Shown here: piece after piece, positions 45,349 through 57,225 of the stretch
How positions within the stretch are numbered: the stretch's first letter is position 1
How the letters are laid out: each line of letters starts with the position of its first letter
Origin: Halalkalibacter wakoensis JCM 9140
GTDB taxonomy: Bacteria; Bacillota; Bacilli; Bacillales; Bacillaceae_D
DNA: 64,000 nt
Reading direction: 5' to 3'
NCBI RefSeq assembly: GCF_000513095.1
Contig: NZ_BAUT01000001.1
Span: forward strand, 124,001 to 188,000
Notes under the pieces: model-generated
Databases searched by the model: none
What the model was told of the DNA's origin: nothing
Seen by the model: only the letters and a program-made list of their open reading frames with translations
Program-made: the position numbers and the translations under genes

Positions 45349-46068
45349 ATGCAAACATATAAACGAGTTATATTAAAACTAAGTGGTGAAGCACTAGCTG
45401 GAGAACAAGGGTATGGAATTGATCCTATTGTGATTCAATCCGTAGCAAAACAAATCAAAGAAATAGTCGAACTTGAAGTAGAAGTAGCTGTTGTTGTCGG
45501 CGGTGGTAACATCTGGCGTGGGATGGCTGGAAGTGCAAAAGGGATGGACCGTGCTACAGCTGACTATATGGGGATGCTTGCAACAGTCATGAACTCTTTA
45601 GCATTACAAGATAGCTTAGAAGACATTGACGTTGAAACAAGAGTTCAGACGTCAATTGAAATGCGCCAAGTTGCTGAGCCGTATATTCGTCGTAAAGCTA
45701 TACGCCATCTTGAGAAGAAACGCGTTGTTATTTTTGCAGCTGGAACTGGTAATCCATACTTCTCAACAGATACAACCGCTGCATTAAGAGCAGCTGAGAT
45801 TGAAGCGGAAGTTATTTTAATGGCGAAAAACAAAGTCGATGGCGTATATAGTGCGGATCCATCAGTAGATGTAAATGCTAAGAAGTATACGAAAATTTCG
45901 TATATGGATGTATTAAAAGAAGGATTAGCTGTGATGGATTCAACAGCTTCATCTTTATGTATGGATAATGATATTCCTTTAATTGTCTTCTCCATTATGG
46001 AAGAAGGAAATATTAAACGAGCTGTTTTAGGTGAAGAAATTGGAACATTAGTTAGGGGGAATTCGTAA
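45349..46068 (+). CDS. pyrH: Uridylate kinase
   Basis: The 239-residue UMP kinase of the amino-acid-kinase fold phosphorylates UMP to [16 protein letters not shown] (ATP site), [30 protein letters not shown] are present. The start is ATG 45349 after CGGAGG. Its stop overlaps the frr start (TAATG). Confidence 0.98.
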   Translation: MQTYKRVILKLSGEALAGEQGYGIDPIVIQSVAKQIKEIVELEVEVAVVVGGGNIWRGMAGSAKGMDRATADYMGMLATVMNSLALQDSLEDIDVETRVQTSIEMRQVAEPYIRRKAIRHLEKKRVVIFAAGTGNPYFSTDTTAALRAAEIEAEVILMAKNKVDGVYSADPSVDVNAKKYTKISYMDVLKEGLAVMDSTASSLCMDNDIPLIVFSIMEEGNIKRAVLGEEIGTLVRGNS

Positions 46069-46625
46069 TGTCAGCTGAAGTAAAAAAAGACGCCGAACAA
46101 CGAATGTCAAAAGCGATTGAAGCATTAAATCGTGAATTAGCTAAATTAAGAGCAGGTCGTGCGAATCCAGCATTACTGGACCGTGTGACAGTTGAATATT
46201 ATGGTGCTGAGACACCTCTTAATCAATTAGCTACCATCTCGGTACCTGAAGCAAGATTGTTGTTAATTCAACCATTTGATAAATCTTCTATTGCCAATAT
46301 CGAGCGTGCCATTCAAATGGCTGACCTTGGGCTAACACCTTCAAACGATGGAACGGTAATTCGTCTAACGATCCCTCCATTAACAGAAGAGCGTCGTAAA
46401 GACTTAGTGAAGCTAGTGAAAAAAGCTGCTGAAGAGGCAAAAGTAGCCGTTCGCAATGTTCGTCGTGATGCAAATGATGAATTGAAAAAGTTGCAAAAGG
46501 ATGGCGAAATGACTGAAGATGAACTTCGTCGTAGTAACGATGATGTTCAAAAAGTAACAGATAAAAGCATTGCGCAAGTTGATGAGGTAGCAGAAAAGAA
46601 AGAAAAAGAAATCATGGAAGTGTAA
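46068..46625 (+). CDS. frr: Ribosome recycling factor
   Basis: At 185 residues the protein has the RRF fold: [44 protein letters not shown] and a helical C-terminus. It splits post-termination ribosomes with EF-G. The start overlaps pyrH by one base. A terminator follows. Confidence 0.98.
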   Translation: MSAEVKKDAEQRMSKAIEALNRELAKLRAGRANPALLDRVTVEYYGAETPLNQLATISVPEARLLLIQPFDKSSIANIERAIQMADLGLTPSNDGTVIRLTIPPLTEERRKDLVKLVKKAAEEAKVAVRNVRRDANDELKKLQKDGEMTEDELRRSNDDVQKVTDKSIAQVDEVAEKKEKEIMEV

Positions 46626-46650
46626 GCAAGTTCCATGTAAAATAGACATA

Positions 46651-46686
46651 GTAAAAGACCCTCTTTTATTCTAGGGGGTTTTTTAC
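46651..46686 (+). terminator. Intrinsic terminator after frr
   Basis: GTAAAAGACCCTC (46651-46663) pairs with GGGGGTTTTTTAC (46674-46686) with two G-T pairs, ending in six T. Confidence 0.88.
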
Positions 46687-46773
46687 ACTTTCTTTAGTAG
46701 TTATGACTCTTCGAAAAAAAGGCAAAGCTAAAAGAAGATGAACCTGCTGCTTACATAGATGGAGGGCGCAAAC

Positions 46774-47541
46774 ATGCTTGAAAAGTTAACAAAATGGAAG
46801 TCAGCCATGACTTCTGAGCAAAAAAGCAAAGATATAGATGATATTAATGTCCCAAAGCACATAGCTATAATCATGGATGGAAATGGTCGTTGGGCCAAGC
46901 AAAAAGGATTGCCTAGAGTTGCTGGTCATCATGAGGGCATGAAGGTGATCAATAAAGTGGTCAGAAAAGCGGATGAGCTAGGTGTTGAAATCTTAACATT
47001 ATACGCATTTTCAACAGAAAATTGGAAGCGTCCCAAAACGGAAGTAGATTATTTACTAAGACTTCCCGAACGTTTCTTAAATAAAGAACTTCCAACTTTA
47101 ATGGAGAAAAATGTGAAGGTGCGTTTAATGGGGAGTGTTGACGGCTTGCCAGATCATACGAAAAAAGCTGTACTTAAGGCAGTGGAAGACACCGAAGCCA
47201 ACACAGGACTCGTTTTAAATTTTGCTCTAAACTATGGTAGTCGTTTTGAGTTAATAACTGCAGTGAAAGAAATAGCCAAGCAAGTGGAAGAAGGTGTGAT
47301 TTCTGCTACAGAAGTAGATGAGTCCGTATTGACAAGCCATTTAATGACTGCTGAACTGCGTGACCCGGACTTGCTAATACGCACCAGTGGAGAACTACGG
47401 TTAAGTAATTTTATGCTTTGGCAATTGGCATATAGTGAGTTTTGGTTTACAGATGTTCTATGGCCCGATTTCAATGAACAGCACCTAGTAGAAGCGATTG
47501 CCGTCTATCAAAAACGAGCGCGAAGATACGGTGGCGTATAG
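46774..47541 (+). CDS. uppS: Undecaprenyl diphosphate synthase
   Basis: The 255-residue cis-prenyltransferase makes the lipid carrier precursor for cell-wall synthesis. HIAIIMDGNGRWAKQKGLPRVAGH carries the catalytic Asp, TLYAFSTENWKRP and RDPDLLIRTSGELRLSNFMLWQLAYSEFWF are the other conserved regions. The start is ATG 46774; ATG 46759 overlaps the ribosome site GGAGGG. Confidence 0.97.
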   Translation: MLEKLTKWKSAMTSEQKSKDIDDINVPKHIAIIMDGNGRWAKQKGLPRVAGHHEGMKVINKVVRKADELGVEILTLYAFSTENWKRPKTEVDYLLRLPERFLNKELPTLMEKNVKVRLMGSVDGLPDHTKKAVLKAVEDTEANTGLVLNFALNYGSRFELITAVKEIAKQVEEGVISATEVDESVLTSHLMTAELRDPDLLIRTSGELRLSNFMLWQLAYSEFWFTDVLWPDFNEQHLVEAIAVYQKRARRYGGV

Positions 47542-47555
47542 AAGGGGCGAATAAA

Positions 47556-48353
47556 ATGAAGCAAAGGATTGTAACGGGTATTATAGGAGGCGCCGTCTTC
47601 TTAACGATGGTGTTACTTGGGGGCTGGATGTTTGCGCTTTTTATATCTGTACTTGCATCTGTAGCGATGGTCGAACTTTTGAAGATGAAAAGAATTGCAC
47701 CATTTTCAATTATGGGTATCGTTAGTCTTTTATCCATGTGGTTACTACTTGTACCGGCAAGCTGGTTTGAACAACTAGTACCGTCTCACTTTACAAAAGT
47801 GGAAATCTTTATTTTTGTCATATTAGTACTTCTTATGTTTACGGTCATTACGAAAAATACATTTACGTTCGATCAAGTTGGATTTGTCGTTTTATCTTCC
47901 GTATATGTTGGCTTTGGATTTCACTTCTTAATTATGACAAGAGACATCCCTGAATATGGCCTTTACCTTGTATTTTTTGTTTTGTTGCTAATTTGGACAA
48001 CTGATTCAGGTGCATATTTCGTTGGTCGCAAGTGGGGCAGAAACAAGTTATGGCCAGATATTAGTCCGAAAAAAACCATCGAAGGTTCAGTAGGGGGAAT
48101 AGTAGCAGCTGTAATAGTCGGATCGATTTTTTATTATTTCTTTCCGATTTTCCCAAGTTATATTACAGCCATTATTGTCATGATTGTTGCCTCTGTATTT
48201 GGACAACTAGGTGATTTAGTCGAGTCTGCTTTAAAAAGGCATTATTCTGTGAAAGATTCTGGGAATGTTCTACCGGGGCATGGAGGGATATTAGATCGCT
48301 TTGATAGTTTGATTTATGTTATGCCAATCCTGCATCTACTTCAATTAATTTAA
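47556..48353 (+). CDS. cdsA: Phosphatidate cytidylyltransferase
   Basis: This 265-residue multi-helix membrane enzyme makes CDP-diacylglycerol. The C-terminal signature is visible: SVKDSGNVLPGHGGILDRFDSL, preceded by TTDSGAYFVGRKWGRNKLWPDISPKKTIEGSVGG. The start is ATG 47556, 14 bp after uppS. Confidence 0.97.
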   Translation: MKQRIVTGIIGGAVFLTMVLLGGWMFALFISVLASVAMVELLKMKRIAPFSIMGIVSLLSMWLLLVPASWFEQLVPSHFTKVEIFIFVILVLLMFTVITKNTFTFDQVGFVVLSSVYVGFGFHFLIMTRDIPEYGLYLVFFVLLLIWTTDSGAYFVGRKWGRNKLWPDISPKKTIEGSVGGIVAAVIVGSIFYYFFPIFPSYITAIIVMIVASVFGQLGDLVESALKRHYSVKDSGNVLPGHGGILDRFDSLIYVMPILHLLQLI

Positions 48354-48389
48354 GCAGGATACAGATAAATAGGATAGTGGGTGAGAGTG

Positions 48390-49538
48390 TTGAAGCATAT
48401 AAGTTTGTTAGGGTCGACAGGCTCTATTGGAACGCAAACATTGGATGTGATACGTGCATATCCAAATCAATTTACTTTGCAATCTATGTCTGTGGGGAAA
48501 AATACAGACCTGGCATTGAAGCAAATTCATGAGTTCTTGCCAAAGCTTGTATCCGTACAATCAAAGGAAGACTATGATAAACTAATTCATGAAGTTCCTA
48601 GTACAACAAAAGTTGTGTATGGGGCAGAGGGATTAATTGAAGTAGCAACTGTTCAAGAATCGGATGTGCTTGTTAATGCCGTTTTAGGAAGTGTAGGACT
48701 TGCTCCTACATTAGCAGCCATTCAAGCGGGGAAGACGATTGCCATTGCTAATAAAGAGACACTTGTTACAGCAGGACATATTGTGACAGAGGAAGCCAAG
48801 CGTCATCATGTATCACTCATTCCTGTTGATAGTGAACACTCAGCCATTTTTCAAGCTCTAAATGGAGAACAAATTAAAGAAGTAGATCGTCTAATTTTAA
48901 CGGCATCAGGTGGGAGTTTTCGTGACCGATCTCGTGATCAACTAGAAGGAGTAACGGTACGTGAAGCGTTAAATCATCCTAACTGGTCTATGGGGGCAAA
49001 AATTACAATTGACTCGGCTACGATGATGAACAAAGGGTTGGAAGTGATTGAAGCGTATTGGCTTTTTGGAATACCATATGAGAAAATTGATGTCGTTCTA
49101 CATAAGGAAAGCATTATTCATTCTATGGTTGAATATATAGATGGAAGTGTGATTGCACAATTAGGAACTCCAGATATGCGTGGACCGATTCAATATGCGT
49201 TAACATACCCGAACAGGCTTCCAGCCGTTTCAAAAGAGAGACTTCACCTATGGGAGCTAGGTACTTTGAATTTCACAAAGCTTGACATGGACCGTTTTCG
49301 TTGTATGAAGTTTGCATATGATGCTGGGAAAACTGGTGGAACCATGCCTACAGTCCTTAATGCAGCCAATGAAGTAGCTGTAGCTTACTTTCTAGAAGGG
49401 AAACTTTCTTTTTTAGAAATAGAACATATGATTGAACAAGCTTTAGAAGGTCATACTGTATTGAAGCAACCTACTTTAGAGGAAATTATGGCAGTTGATG
49501 CCGAAACAAGAGCCTTTATCCACTCTACCATTAAATAA
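48390..49538 (+). CDS. dxr: 1-deoxy-D-xylulose-5-phosphate reductoisomerase
   Basis: The 382-residue enzyme commits to the MEP isoprenoid pathway. NADPH-site [26 protein letters not shown] and [10 protein letters not shown] metal/substrate motifs are present. The start is TTG 48390 with GGGTGAG upstream. It lies in the uppS-cdsA-dxr-rseP run that joins lipid precursor supply with membrane proteolysis. Confidence 0.97.
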   Translation: MKHISLLGSTGSIGTQTLDVIRAYPNQFTLQSMSVGKNTDLALKQIHEFLPKLVSVQSKEDYDKLIHEVPSTTKVVYGAEGLIEVATVQESDVLVNAVLGSVGLAPTLAAIQAGKTIAIANKETLVTAGHIVTEEAKRHHVSLIPVDSEHSAIFQALNGEQIKEVDRLILTASGGSFRDRSRDQLEGVTVREALNHPNWSMGAKITIDSATMMNKGLEVIEAYWLFGIPYEKIDVVLHKESIIHSMVEYIDGSVIAQLGTPDMRGPIQYALTYPNRLPAVSKERLHLWELGTLNFTKLDMDRFRCMKFAYDAGKTGGTMPTVLNAANEVAVAYFLEGKLSFLEIEHMIEQALEGHTVLKQPTLEEIMAVDAETRAFIHSTIK

Positions 49539-49558
49539 GAAAGGTGGACAATTTAGCG

Positions 49559-50815
49559 ATGAATACGTTATTATCAGTCATAATTATTTTCGGTCTTCTT
49601 GTTTTCATTCATGAATGGGGACATTTGTACTTTGCAAAGCGGGCAGGTATCTTATGCCGAGAATTTGCTATTGGATTTGGTCCAAAAATCTTTTCATTCA
49701 AACGAAACGAAACCGTTTATACGATTCGCCTCCTACCTTTAGGCGGTTTTGTTCGTATGGCCGGTGAAGATCCTGAAATGATCAATATTAAGCCAGGGTT
49801 TGAAATTGGACTTGTGTTTAATGCTTCACGAAAAGTAAGCAAGATTATTGTGAATAACAAATCAAAACACCCAGAAGCGCTTGTTGTTCAAGTTGAAAAA
49901 ATCGACCTTGAGCATCGTTTGATTGTTGAAGCATATAACGATGATGGGGAACGAATTCAATATCAAGTTGATGAAAGAGCGGTTCTTGTTCAAGATGAAC
50001 AGGAAACACAGATTGCTCCATGGAATCGTCAGTTTGGTTCAAAAACAGTCGGTCAACGTGCCATGGCTATTTTTGCTGGACCTTTAATGAATTTTTTATT
50101 GGCCATCGTGATTTTAATTGCTTTTGCCCTATTCCAAGGAATGCCTGTTGATGAGGCTCAAATTGGCGATGTAACACCGGATAGCGCTGCACTGGAAGCT
50201 GGCTTGCAAGAAGGTGACCAGGTGCTGTCTATAGACGGGCAACCTATAGATAGTTGGGAAGAAATGACATCGATTATTCAGCAGCACCCAAATGAATCCA
50301 TTGTTTTTGAAATAGAACGAGCGGGTGAAGTTCTGACTATCCCTGTTACACCTGATGAGCGAGTCGGTCAATTTGGTGATCAAGAAGGTTTTGTAGGAAT
50401 CGCTAGACCAACTGAATTTAATTTAATGGGCTCCATTGTTTTTGGTTTTACACAAACCTATTTATTTATGACCATGATCTTTGAAGTACTAGGCATGATT
50501 GTCACAGGTAACTTTTCGCTAGATTACGTTGCTGGACCTGTTGGGATTTATAATTATACTGGGGAAGCAGCGGCAATGGGGATTTTTGTTTTAATGCAAT
50601 GGGCAGCAGCTCTTAGTGTTAATTTAGGAATCATTAACTTGCTTCCTATACCAGCAATGGATGGCGGACGACTCATTTTTATTGGTCTGGAAGCGGTAAG
50701 AGGAAAGCCAATTGATCCTCAGAAAGAAGGAATGGTCCATTTTATTGGATTTGCACTGTTAATGTTACTAATGATTGTCGTTACATGGAACGATATTAAT
50801 AAGTTTTTCATGTAA
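49559..50815 (+). CDS. rseP: Site-2 intramembrane metalloprotease RseP (RasP)
   Basis: The 418-residue protein has the zinc motif HEWGH (Phe is Trp relative to the usual HEFGH) in the first membrane helix. A central PDZ domain (about residues 200-270, [21 protein letters not shown]) follows, and the second metal site [15 protein letters not shown]. RasP cleaves anti-sigma and signal-peptide remnants in Bacillus. The start is ATG 49559, with AAGGTGG upstream; GTG 49544 is less likely. Confidence 0.96.
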   Translation: MNTLLSVIIIFGLLVFIHEWGHLYFAKRAGILCREFAIGFGPKIFSFKRNETVYTIRLLPLGGFVRMAGEDPEMINIKPGFEIGLVFNASRKVSKIIVNNKSKHPEALVVQVEKIDLEHRLIVEAYNDDGERIQYQVDERAVLVQDEQETQIAPWNRQFGSKTVGQRAMAIFAGPLMNFLLAIVILIAFALFQGMPVDEAQIGDVTPDSAALEAGLQEGDQVLSIDGQPIDSWEEMTSIIQQHPNESIVFEIERAGEVLTIPVTPDERVGQFGDQEGFVGIARPTEFNLMGSIVFGFTQTYLFMTMIFEVLGMIVTGNFSLDYVAGPVGIYNYTGEAAAMGIFVLMQWAAALSVNLGIINLLPIPAMDGGRLIFIGLEAVRGKPIDPQKEGMVHFIGFALLMLLMIVVTWNDINKFFM

Positions 50816-50847
50816 GTGTTTAATGATAAGCGGGAAAGGACTTTACT

Positions 50848-52544
50848 ATGAGACAAAGAAATTATTTTTCACCAACATTACGTGATGTACCTGCTGATGC
50901 AGAAATTAAAAGCCACCAACTGATGCTAAGAGCTGGTTTGATTCGGCAAACAGCATCTGGAATTTATTCATATTTACCATTAGGGAAAAAAGTACTTCGT
51001 AAAGTTGAAGAAATCATTCGAAGTGAAATGGATGCTGCTGGTGGACAGGAAGTCTTAATGCCAGCCATTCAGCCGCAGAACTTTGGGAAGAATCAGGTCG
51101 CCTTGGTGATTATGGTCCTGAGTTAATGAGGTTAAAAGATCGTCATGAACGTGATTTTGTCTTAGGTGCTACACATGAGGAAGTTATTACGACATTGGTT
51201 CGTGATGACGTGAAGTCTTATAAGAAGCTTCCTATGAACCTATATCAAATTCAAACGAAGTACCGGGATGAAAGAAGACCACGTTTTGGTGTATTGCGCT
51301 CACGTGAGTTTATTATGAAAGACGCTTATTCGTTTGATACATCTCAAGAAGGACTTGATAAAAGTTATCAAGACATGTATAACGCTTATACAAATATCTT
51401 TTCACGCTGTGAACTTGACTTTAGAGCTGTTGAAGCTGATTCCGGTGCCATTGGCGGAACGGACACCCATGAATTTATGGTTCTAAGTGATATCGGGGAA
51501 GATACGATTGCCTATTCGGATCAATCGAATTTTGCTGCTAACATTGAAATAGCTCCTGTACGTGTCAATTATGAGCATTCTCAAGAAGCATTGTTAGAGT
51601 TAGAAAAGGTTGACACCCCTAATACAAGGACAATAGATGAGCTTACTACTTTCTTGTCAGTTGAAGCGAAACAGACAATTAAATCATTATTGTTCATCGT
51701 TAACGAGGAGCCTGTTCTTGTCCTTGTTCGAGGAGATCACGAAGTAAACGAAATTAAAGTTGGAAATGTACTAGGAAAGACAGCTGTAGAACTTGCTACT
51801 CCAGAACAGGCTGCTTCCATCTTAGGATGTGAAACAGGTTATATTGGCCCTGTTGACATTCCAGATTCGGTAACCGTTATTGCTGATCAAGCAGTTGAAT
51901 TCATGAGAAATACTGTCTGTGGGGCTAACGAAAAAGATAAGCATTTTATCAATGTGAATCCTGGTCGTGATTTTGCTGTTTCACGTTATGAGGACCTTCG
52001 TTTTATCCAAGAAGGTGATCCGTCACCAGATGGAAATGGAACGATTCAATTTGCCATGGGTATTGAAGTAGGGCATGTTTTTAAACTCGGTACGAAATAC
52101 AGTGAAGCTTTAGGGGCTATGTATCTCGACGAAAATGGAAAAAATCAAACGATGATCATGGGTTGTTACGGAATAGGTGTATCGAGAACAGTTGCAGCTA
52201 TTGTCGAGCAACATCAAGATGAAAATGGAATCGTTTGGCCTGCCTCAGTTGCTCCATTTGACTTGCATCTTGTCACCATAAATGTGAAAGATGAGGCTCA
52301 AAAGAATCTTGGGGAAGAACTCTATGAGCAACTAAAGAAAGAGCGCTTTGACGTCCTATTTGACGATCGCCCTGAACGTGCTGGGGTGAAATTTAAAGAT
52401 TCAGACTTACTTGGCTTACCAGTTCGTATAGCGGTCGGCAAGAAGGCTGCAGAAGGAATTGTTGAAGTGAAAATGAGAAAAACAGGTGAAATGATGGAAG
52501 TTCACGTTTCTGAATTGGTAAAGACATTATCAACTCTTTTATAA
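50848..52544 (+). CDS. proS: Prolyl-tRNA synthetase, one frame break
   Basis: A bacterial-type ProRS of ~565 residues. N-terminal [45 protein letters not shown], class II motifs [27 protein letters not shown], the INS editing domain, and [16 protein letters not shown] are visible. The frame breaks near 51075: adding one G restores [30 protein letters not shown]. ProS is essential, so a sequencing deletion is likely. The start is ATG 50848 after GGAAAGGAC. Confidence 0.94.
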
Positions 52545-52582
52545 AAGATAGTACGATCAATTGAAGTTCATATGTTAAAATA

Positions 52583-52661
52583 GGGTTGTCTCAATTTTGA
52601 TATTCTGACTCACAATCGCGTCAACTGTGATAAGTCAGAAACATTTGAGACAGCCCTTCTC
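52583..52661 (+). promoter_or_regulatory. Compound hairpin/attenuator-like element before polC
   Basis: GGGTTGTCTCAA (52583-52594) pairs with TTGAGACAGCCC (52645-52656) with one T-G pair. Inside, TTCTGACT (52603-52610) pairs perfectly with AGTCAGAA (52633-52640). A pyrimidine-rich tail TTCTCTTTTCC follows, so it can act as the proS terminator. An extended -10 TG-T-TAAAAT (52573-52581) lies directly in front. Confidence 0.7.
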
Positions 52662-52717
52662 TTTTCCTGCAAACATAAATAATAACTTTAAATAGATTTT
52701 AATGGGGAGGTAAAGTT

Positions 52718-55700
52718 ATGTCAGATGAGCAAGTGCGAAAAGAACGATTGCAGCTACTTCTCCAGCAGTTACAAATGCCAGACCAAATAGTGAAATCGCA
52801 TTTTGAAGATGCATGATCCGAAAACTTGTTATATCCAAAGAAAAGAAAGCATGGCATTTCCATATTGATTTGCCTGTTATTGTACCGGCGAGTGTTTATG
52901 AATTATTTAGTGAACGATTACGTATCACATTTGAACATATTGCAGCAGTATCATTTACGTTTCATTACAACCAGAAACATCTCGAACAAGATGGCTGGCT
53001 TGATTATTGGCCATTAATTTTATCAAAGCTAACTCAAATTTCAGAAGGGATTCGAGAATTATTAAAAAAACAAACTCCTTCGTTTGATGGAAAAAGACTT
53101 GTTATTCAGGTTAGAAATGAGACGGAAGCTGTCGCATTAAAAAGAAAATTATCAGAACCATTTCAAGATACGCTTGCACTTCTTAGCTTACCGTCAGTTC
53201 AAATAGATACGCATATTCATGAATCAAAGCAAGAGTTTGAAAAGTTCATAGAAAAACGTGAACAAGAAGACCATTCTAAAGTAGTGGAAGCCATTTTAGA
53301 GAAAAAGAAAAATGAGCAACAAGCAGAAAAGGACCTTAGTGGCAAACCGCTTGTTATTGGTTATCCGATTAAAGATGAACCAATGCCGTTAGAGGCAATT
53401 GTTGATGAAGAGCGTCGTGTAACGGTCCAAGGCTATGTGTTTGATGCTGAGACTCGTGAGTTAAGAAGTGGTCGTACACTATTAACGTTCAAAATTACCG
53501 ACTACACAGATTCCATCCTCATTAAAATGTTTTCAAGAGACAAGGAGGATGTTCCTCTTCTTCAGGCAATTAAAAAAGGAATGTGGGTTAAAGTTCGTGG
53601 CGGAATCCAAAATGATACATTTGTTCGCGACTTAGTCATGATTGGGAATGATGTGAACCAATTGAATCCTGTTGAGCGAAAAGACGAAGCGAACGAGGAC
53701 GAGAAACGGGTTGAGCTTCACCTTCACACGACCATGAGTCAAATGGATGGAATCATCTCGGCTGGGAAATATGTTGAACAGGCTGCAAAATGGGGCCATC
53801 CAGCTATAGCCATTACTGACCATGGCGTTGTTCAGTCTTTCCCAGAAGCGTATTCAGCAGGGAAGAAACATGGAATTAAAGTGTTGTATGGAATTGAAGC
53901 CAATTTAGTCGACGATGGGGTACCTATTGCATATAATGAGGCTCACCGACTACTAATGGAAGACGAATACATTGTGTTTGATGTGGAGACAACTGGTTTA
54001 TCAGCTGTTTACAATACGATTATTGAGCTTGCTGCCGTCAAAATTAAGGGTGGCGAGATTATTGATCGATTTGAGTCTTTTGCTGATCCACATGAGCCGT
54101 TAACGAATACTATCATTGAGCTAACAGGGATTACAGATGATATGGTAAAAGGTCAGCCAGAGGTGGCTGATGTCTTGCGTAACTTCAAAGATTTCATTGG
54201 GGATTCGATACTAGTCGCTCATAATGCTAGTTTTGATATGGGCTTTTTAAACGTTGGTTTTCAAAAAATAGGACTAGGTGAAGCTACTAATCCGGTTATT
54301 GATACTTTAGAATTGGGGCGTTTCCTTTATCCAGAGTTGAAAAACCATCGTCTTAATACACTTTGTAAAAAGTTTGATATTGAACTTGTTAGCCATCACC
54401 GCGCCATTTATGATGCAGAAGCAACAGGATACTTGTTATGGAAAATGGTCAAAGATGCCAATGAGAGAGACATTACGTATCATGACCAATTAAATGAGCA
54501 TATGGGGCAAGGAAACTTTCATCGCCAGCGCCCTGCACATTGTACAATCCTTGCTCAAAGCCAAGAGGGATTAAAAAACCTTTATCAATTAGTTTCGATG
54601 TCTCATCTGGAATACTTTTTTAGGACACCTAGAATCCCTAGATCACAGCTGCAAAAACATCGTGAAGGTTTGTTAATAGGCTCTGCCTGCGATAAGGGAG
54701 AAGTATTCGAAGGAATGATGCAAAAATCAATCGATGAGGTTGAAGAGATCGCTAAATTCTATGATTATTTTGAGATCCAGCCACTAGCAACCTATCAACA
54801 TCTCATTGAAAAAGAACTTGTGAAAAATGAAGAAGCTTTGCAAGAAATTGTTTCAAACATTGTTCATTTAGGTGAAAAATTAGATAAGCCTGTTGTAGCA
54901 ACGGGAAATGCTCATTATTTGCACAAAGAGGACTATATTTATCGGAAGATCTTAATTGCGTCTCAAGGTGGAGCTAATCCTCTAAACAAACAAACGTTAC
55001 CAGAGGTTCATTTTAGAACAACCGATGAAATGCTTGCAGCTTTTTCGTTTTTAGGAAAAGAAAAGGCAAAAGAAGTTGTCGTAAGTAATACACAGAAAGT
55101 AGCGGATTCGATTGCCGAAATTCAACCGATTCCAGATGACCTCTACACGCCGAAGATTGAAGGTGCTGATGATGAAATCAGAGAAATGAGTTATAACATG
55201 GCAAGAAGTATTTACGGTGAGACCTTGCCAGAAATTGTAGAGGCACGTATTGAAAAAGAGTTGAAAAGCATTATCGGACATGGATTTGCTGTTATTTATT
55301 TAATTTCACACAAACTTGTTAAGAAGTCTCTTATTGACGGATATTTAGTTGGTTCCAGGGGGTCTGTTGGATCATCACTAGTTGCCACATTAACAGAAAT
55401 CACAGAAGTAAATCCATTGCCTCCGCATTATGTTTGTCCAAGTTGCCATCACTCGCATTTCTTCGATGATGGATCAGTCGGCTCAGGATACGATTTACCA
55501 GATAAAGACTGCCCAGAATGTGGAACTGCCTATGTGAAAGATGGACAAGACATCCCGTTTGAGACGTTTCTAGGTTTTAAAGGTGATAAAGTACCCGATA
55601 TTGATTTGAACTTCTCTGGAGAATATCAACCACGAGCTCACCATTATACAAAAGAGCTTTTTGGAGAGGATTATGTTTACCGTGCTGGAACAATCGGAAC

Positions 55701-57014
55701 CGTTGCGGAAAAAACGGCTTATGGCTATGTAAAAGGTTATCAAGGTGATCATGATCTTCATATGAGAGGGGCAGAAATTGATCGGCTCGTCTCTGGATGT
55801 ACAGGGGTTAAACGGACAACAGGGCAACACCCTGGGGGAATTATCGTTGTTCCAGATTATATGGATATTCATGATTTTTGCCCAATTCAATTTCCAGCGG
55901 ATGATAAAAATTCAGAATGGAGAACAACTCATTTTGATTTCCATTCGATTCACGATAACTTACTGAAACTCGATATATTAGGACACGATGATCCGACCGT
56001 TATTCGCATGCTTCAAGATTTAAGTGGAATTGATCCAAAAACAATTCCGACAGATGATCCTGAAGTAATGAAAATCTTTAGTGGGCCTGAAGTGTTAGGC
56101 GTAACAGAAGAACAAATTATGTGTAAAACGGGGACATTAGGAATCCCGGAGTTCGGAACACGATTTGTACGTCAAATGCTTGAAGAAACGAAACCAAGTA
56201 CCTTTTCTGAACTTGTCCAAATTTCAGGTCTTTCACACGGAACGGACGTTTGGTTAAATAATGCCAATGAACTTATTTACAATGGAACATGCGAATTAAA
56301 AGATGTAATTGGATGTCGAGATGACATTATGGTTTATTTAATTTACAAAGGATTAGAACCGTCTTTAGCGTTTAAAATTATGGAATTTGTGCGTAAAGGA
56401 AAAGGTTTGCAACCAGAGTGGATTGATGAAATGAAAAAGCATGATGTTCCAGATTGGTACATTGGTTCATGCTTGAAAATTAAGTATATGTTCCCGAAAG
56501 CCCACGCTGCCGCATATGTTTTAATGGCCGTCCGTATTGCCTATTTTAAAGTCCATCATCCAATCCTGTACTATGCTTCTTATTTTACGGTACGAGCAGA
56601 TGATTTTGATTTGGATACGATGATTAAAGGTTCGGCGGCAATAAAAGCAAAGGTACAAGAGATTACGATGAAAGGCCTTGATGCCTCACCAAAAGAAAAG
56701 TCTGTACTAACCGTTCTTGAAATTGCTTTAGAAATGTCTGAACGTGGGATCTCGTTGCAAAAAGTTGATTTATACCGTTCAAGTGCGACTGAGTTTATCG
56801 TCGAAGGTAACTCTTTATTGCCACCTTTTAATGCGATGACAGGCGTAGGGACAAATGCAGCTTGAATATTGTTAAGGCTAGAGAGAATGGCGAATTCTTA
56901 TCAAAGGAAGATCTTCAACAACGAAGCAAATTAACGAAGACAGTTTTAGAACATTTAGACGAGCATGGATGTCTAGAAGGAATGCCTGATTCAAACCAGT
57001 TATCTTTGTTTTAG
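52718..57014 (+). CDS. polC: DNA polymerase III alpha subunit, Gram-positive type PolC, two frame breaks
   Basis: PolC is the replicative polymerase of Bacillota with built-in 3'-5' exonuclease. Order: N-terminal domain, OB fold, PHP domain ([15 protein letters not shown]), DEDDh exonuclease ([35 protein letters not shown]), PHP rest, palm with [11 protein letters not shown], zinc site CPSCHH...CPECG, and a tail ending NQLSLF. The start is ATG 52718 after GGGGAGG. The frame breaks at 52814 (adding T gives [15 protein letters not shown]) and near 56862 (adding T gives [14 protein letters not shown]), both likely sequencing deletions. About 1432 residues in total. Confidence 0.95.
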
Positions 57015-57090
57015 GCTCATGTCGTCCTGTTGCAATGCGTTGTAGAGTATGGTATTGTGATATATGGTAATACTTAGAATACGTTACGCA

Positions 57091-57120
57091 AAAGAGTGGG
57101 GAAACCCACTCTTTCGTTGT
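57091..57120 (+). terminator. Hairpin/terminator after polC
   Basis: AAAGAGTGGG (57091-57100) pairs perfectly with CCCACTCTTT (57105-57114) across GAAA. The tail CGTTGT is only partly T-rich. Confidence 0.75.
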
Positions 57121-57169
57121 TCGATCTACTTTTTCAACTTTTCATTTAGCGTAACTGAAGATCGTACAT

Positions 57170-57198
57170 GTGACATTATATCGGTTCGCTATTATATG
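57170..57198 (+). promoter_or_regulatory. Candidate SigA promoter for the rimP-nusA-infB operon
   Basis: GTGACA (57170-57175) is followed by 17 bp and TATATG (57193-57198), 28 bp before rimP. It fits the expected position of the operon promoter. The remaining 57015-57169 holds only the hairpin above. Confidence 0.5.
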
Positions 57199-57225
57199 AA
57201 ATGGTAGAACAGCGAGGAGGTACAA

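Noticed and set aside
10801-52656. MITE or insertion sequence remnants at the two compound hairpins
   Set aside because: No target-site duplication or terminal repeats were visible, and the inner sequences differ between the two.
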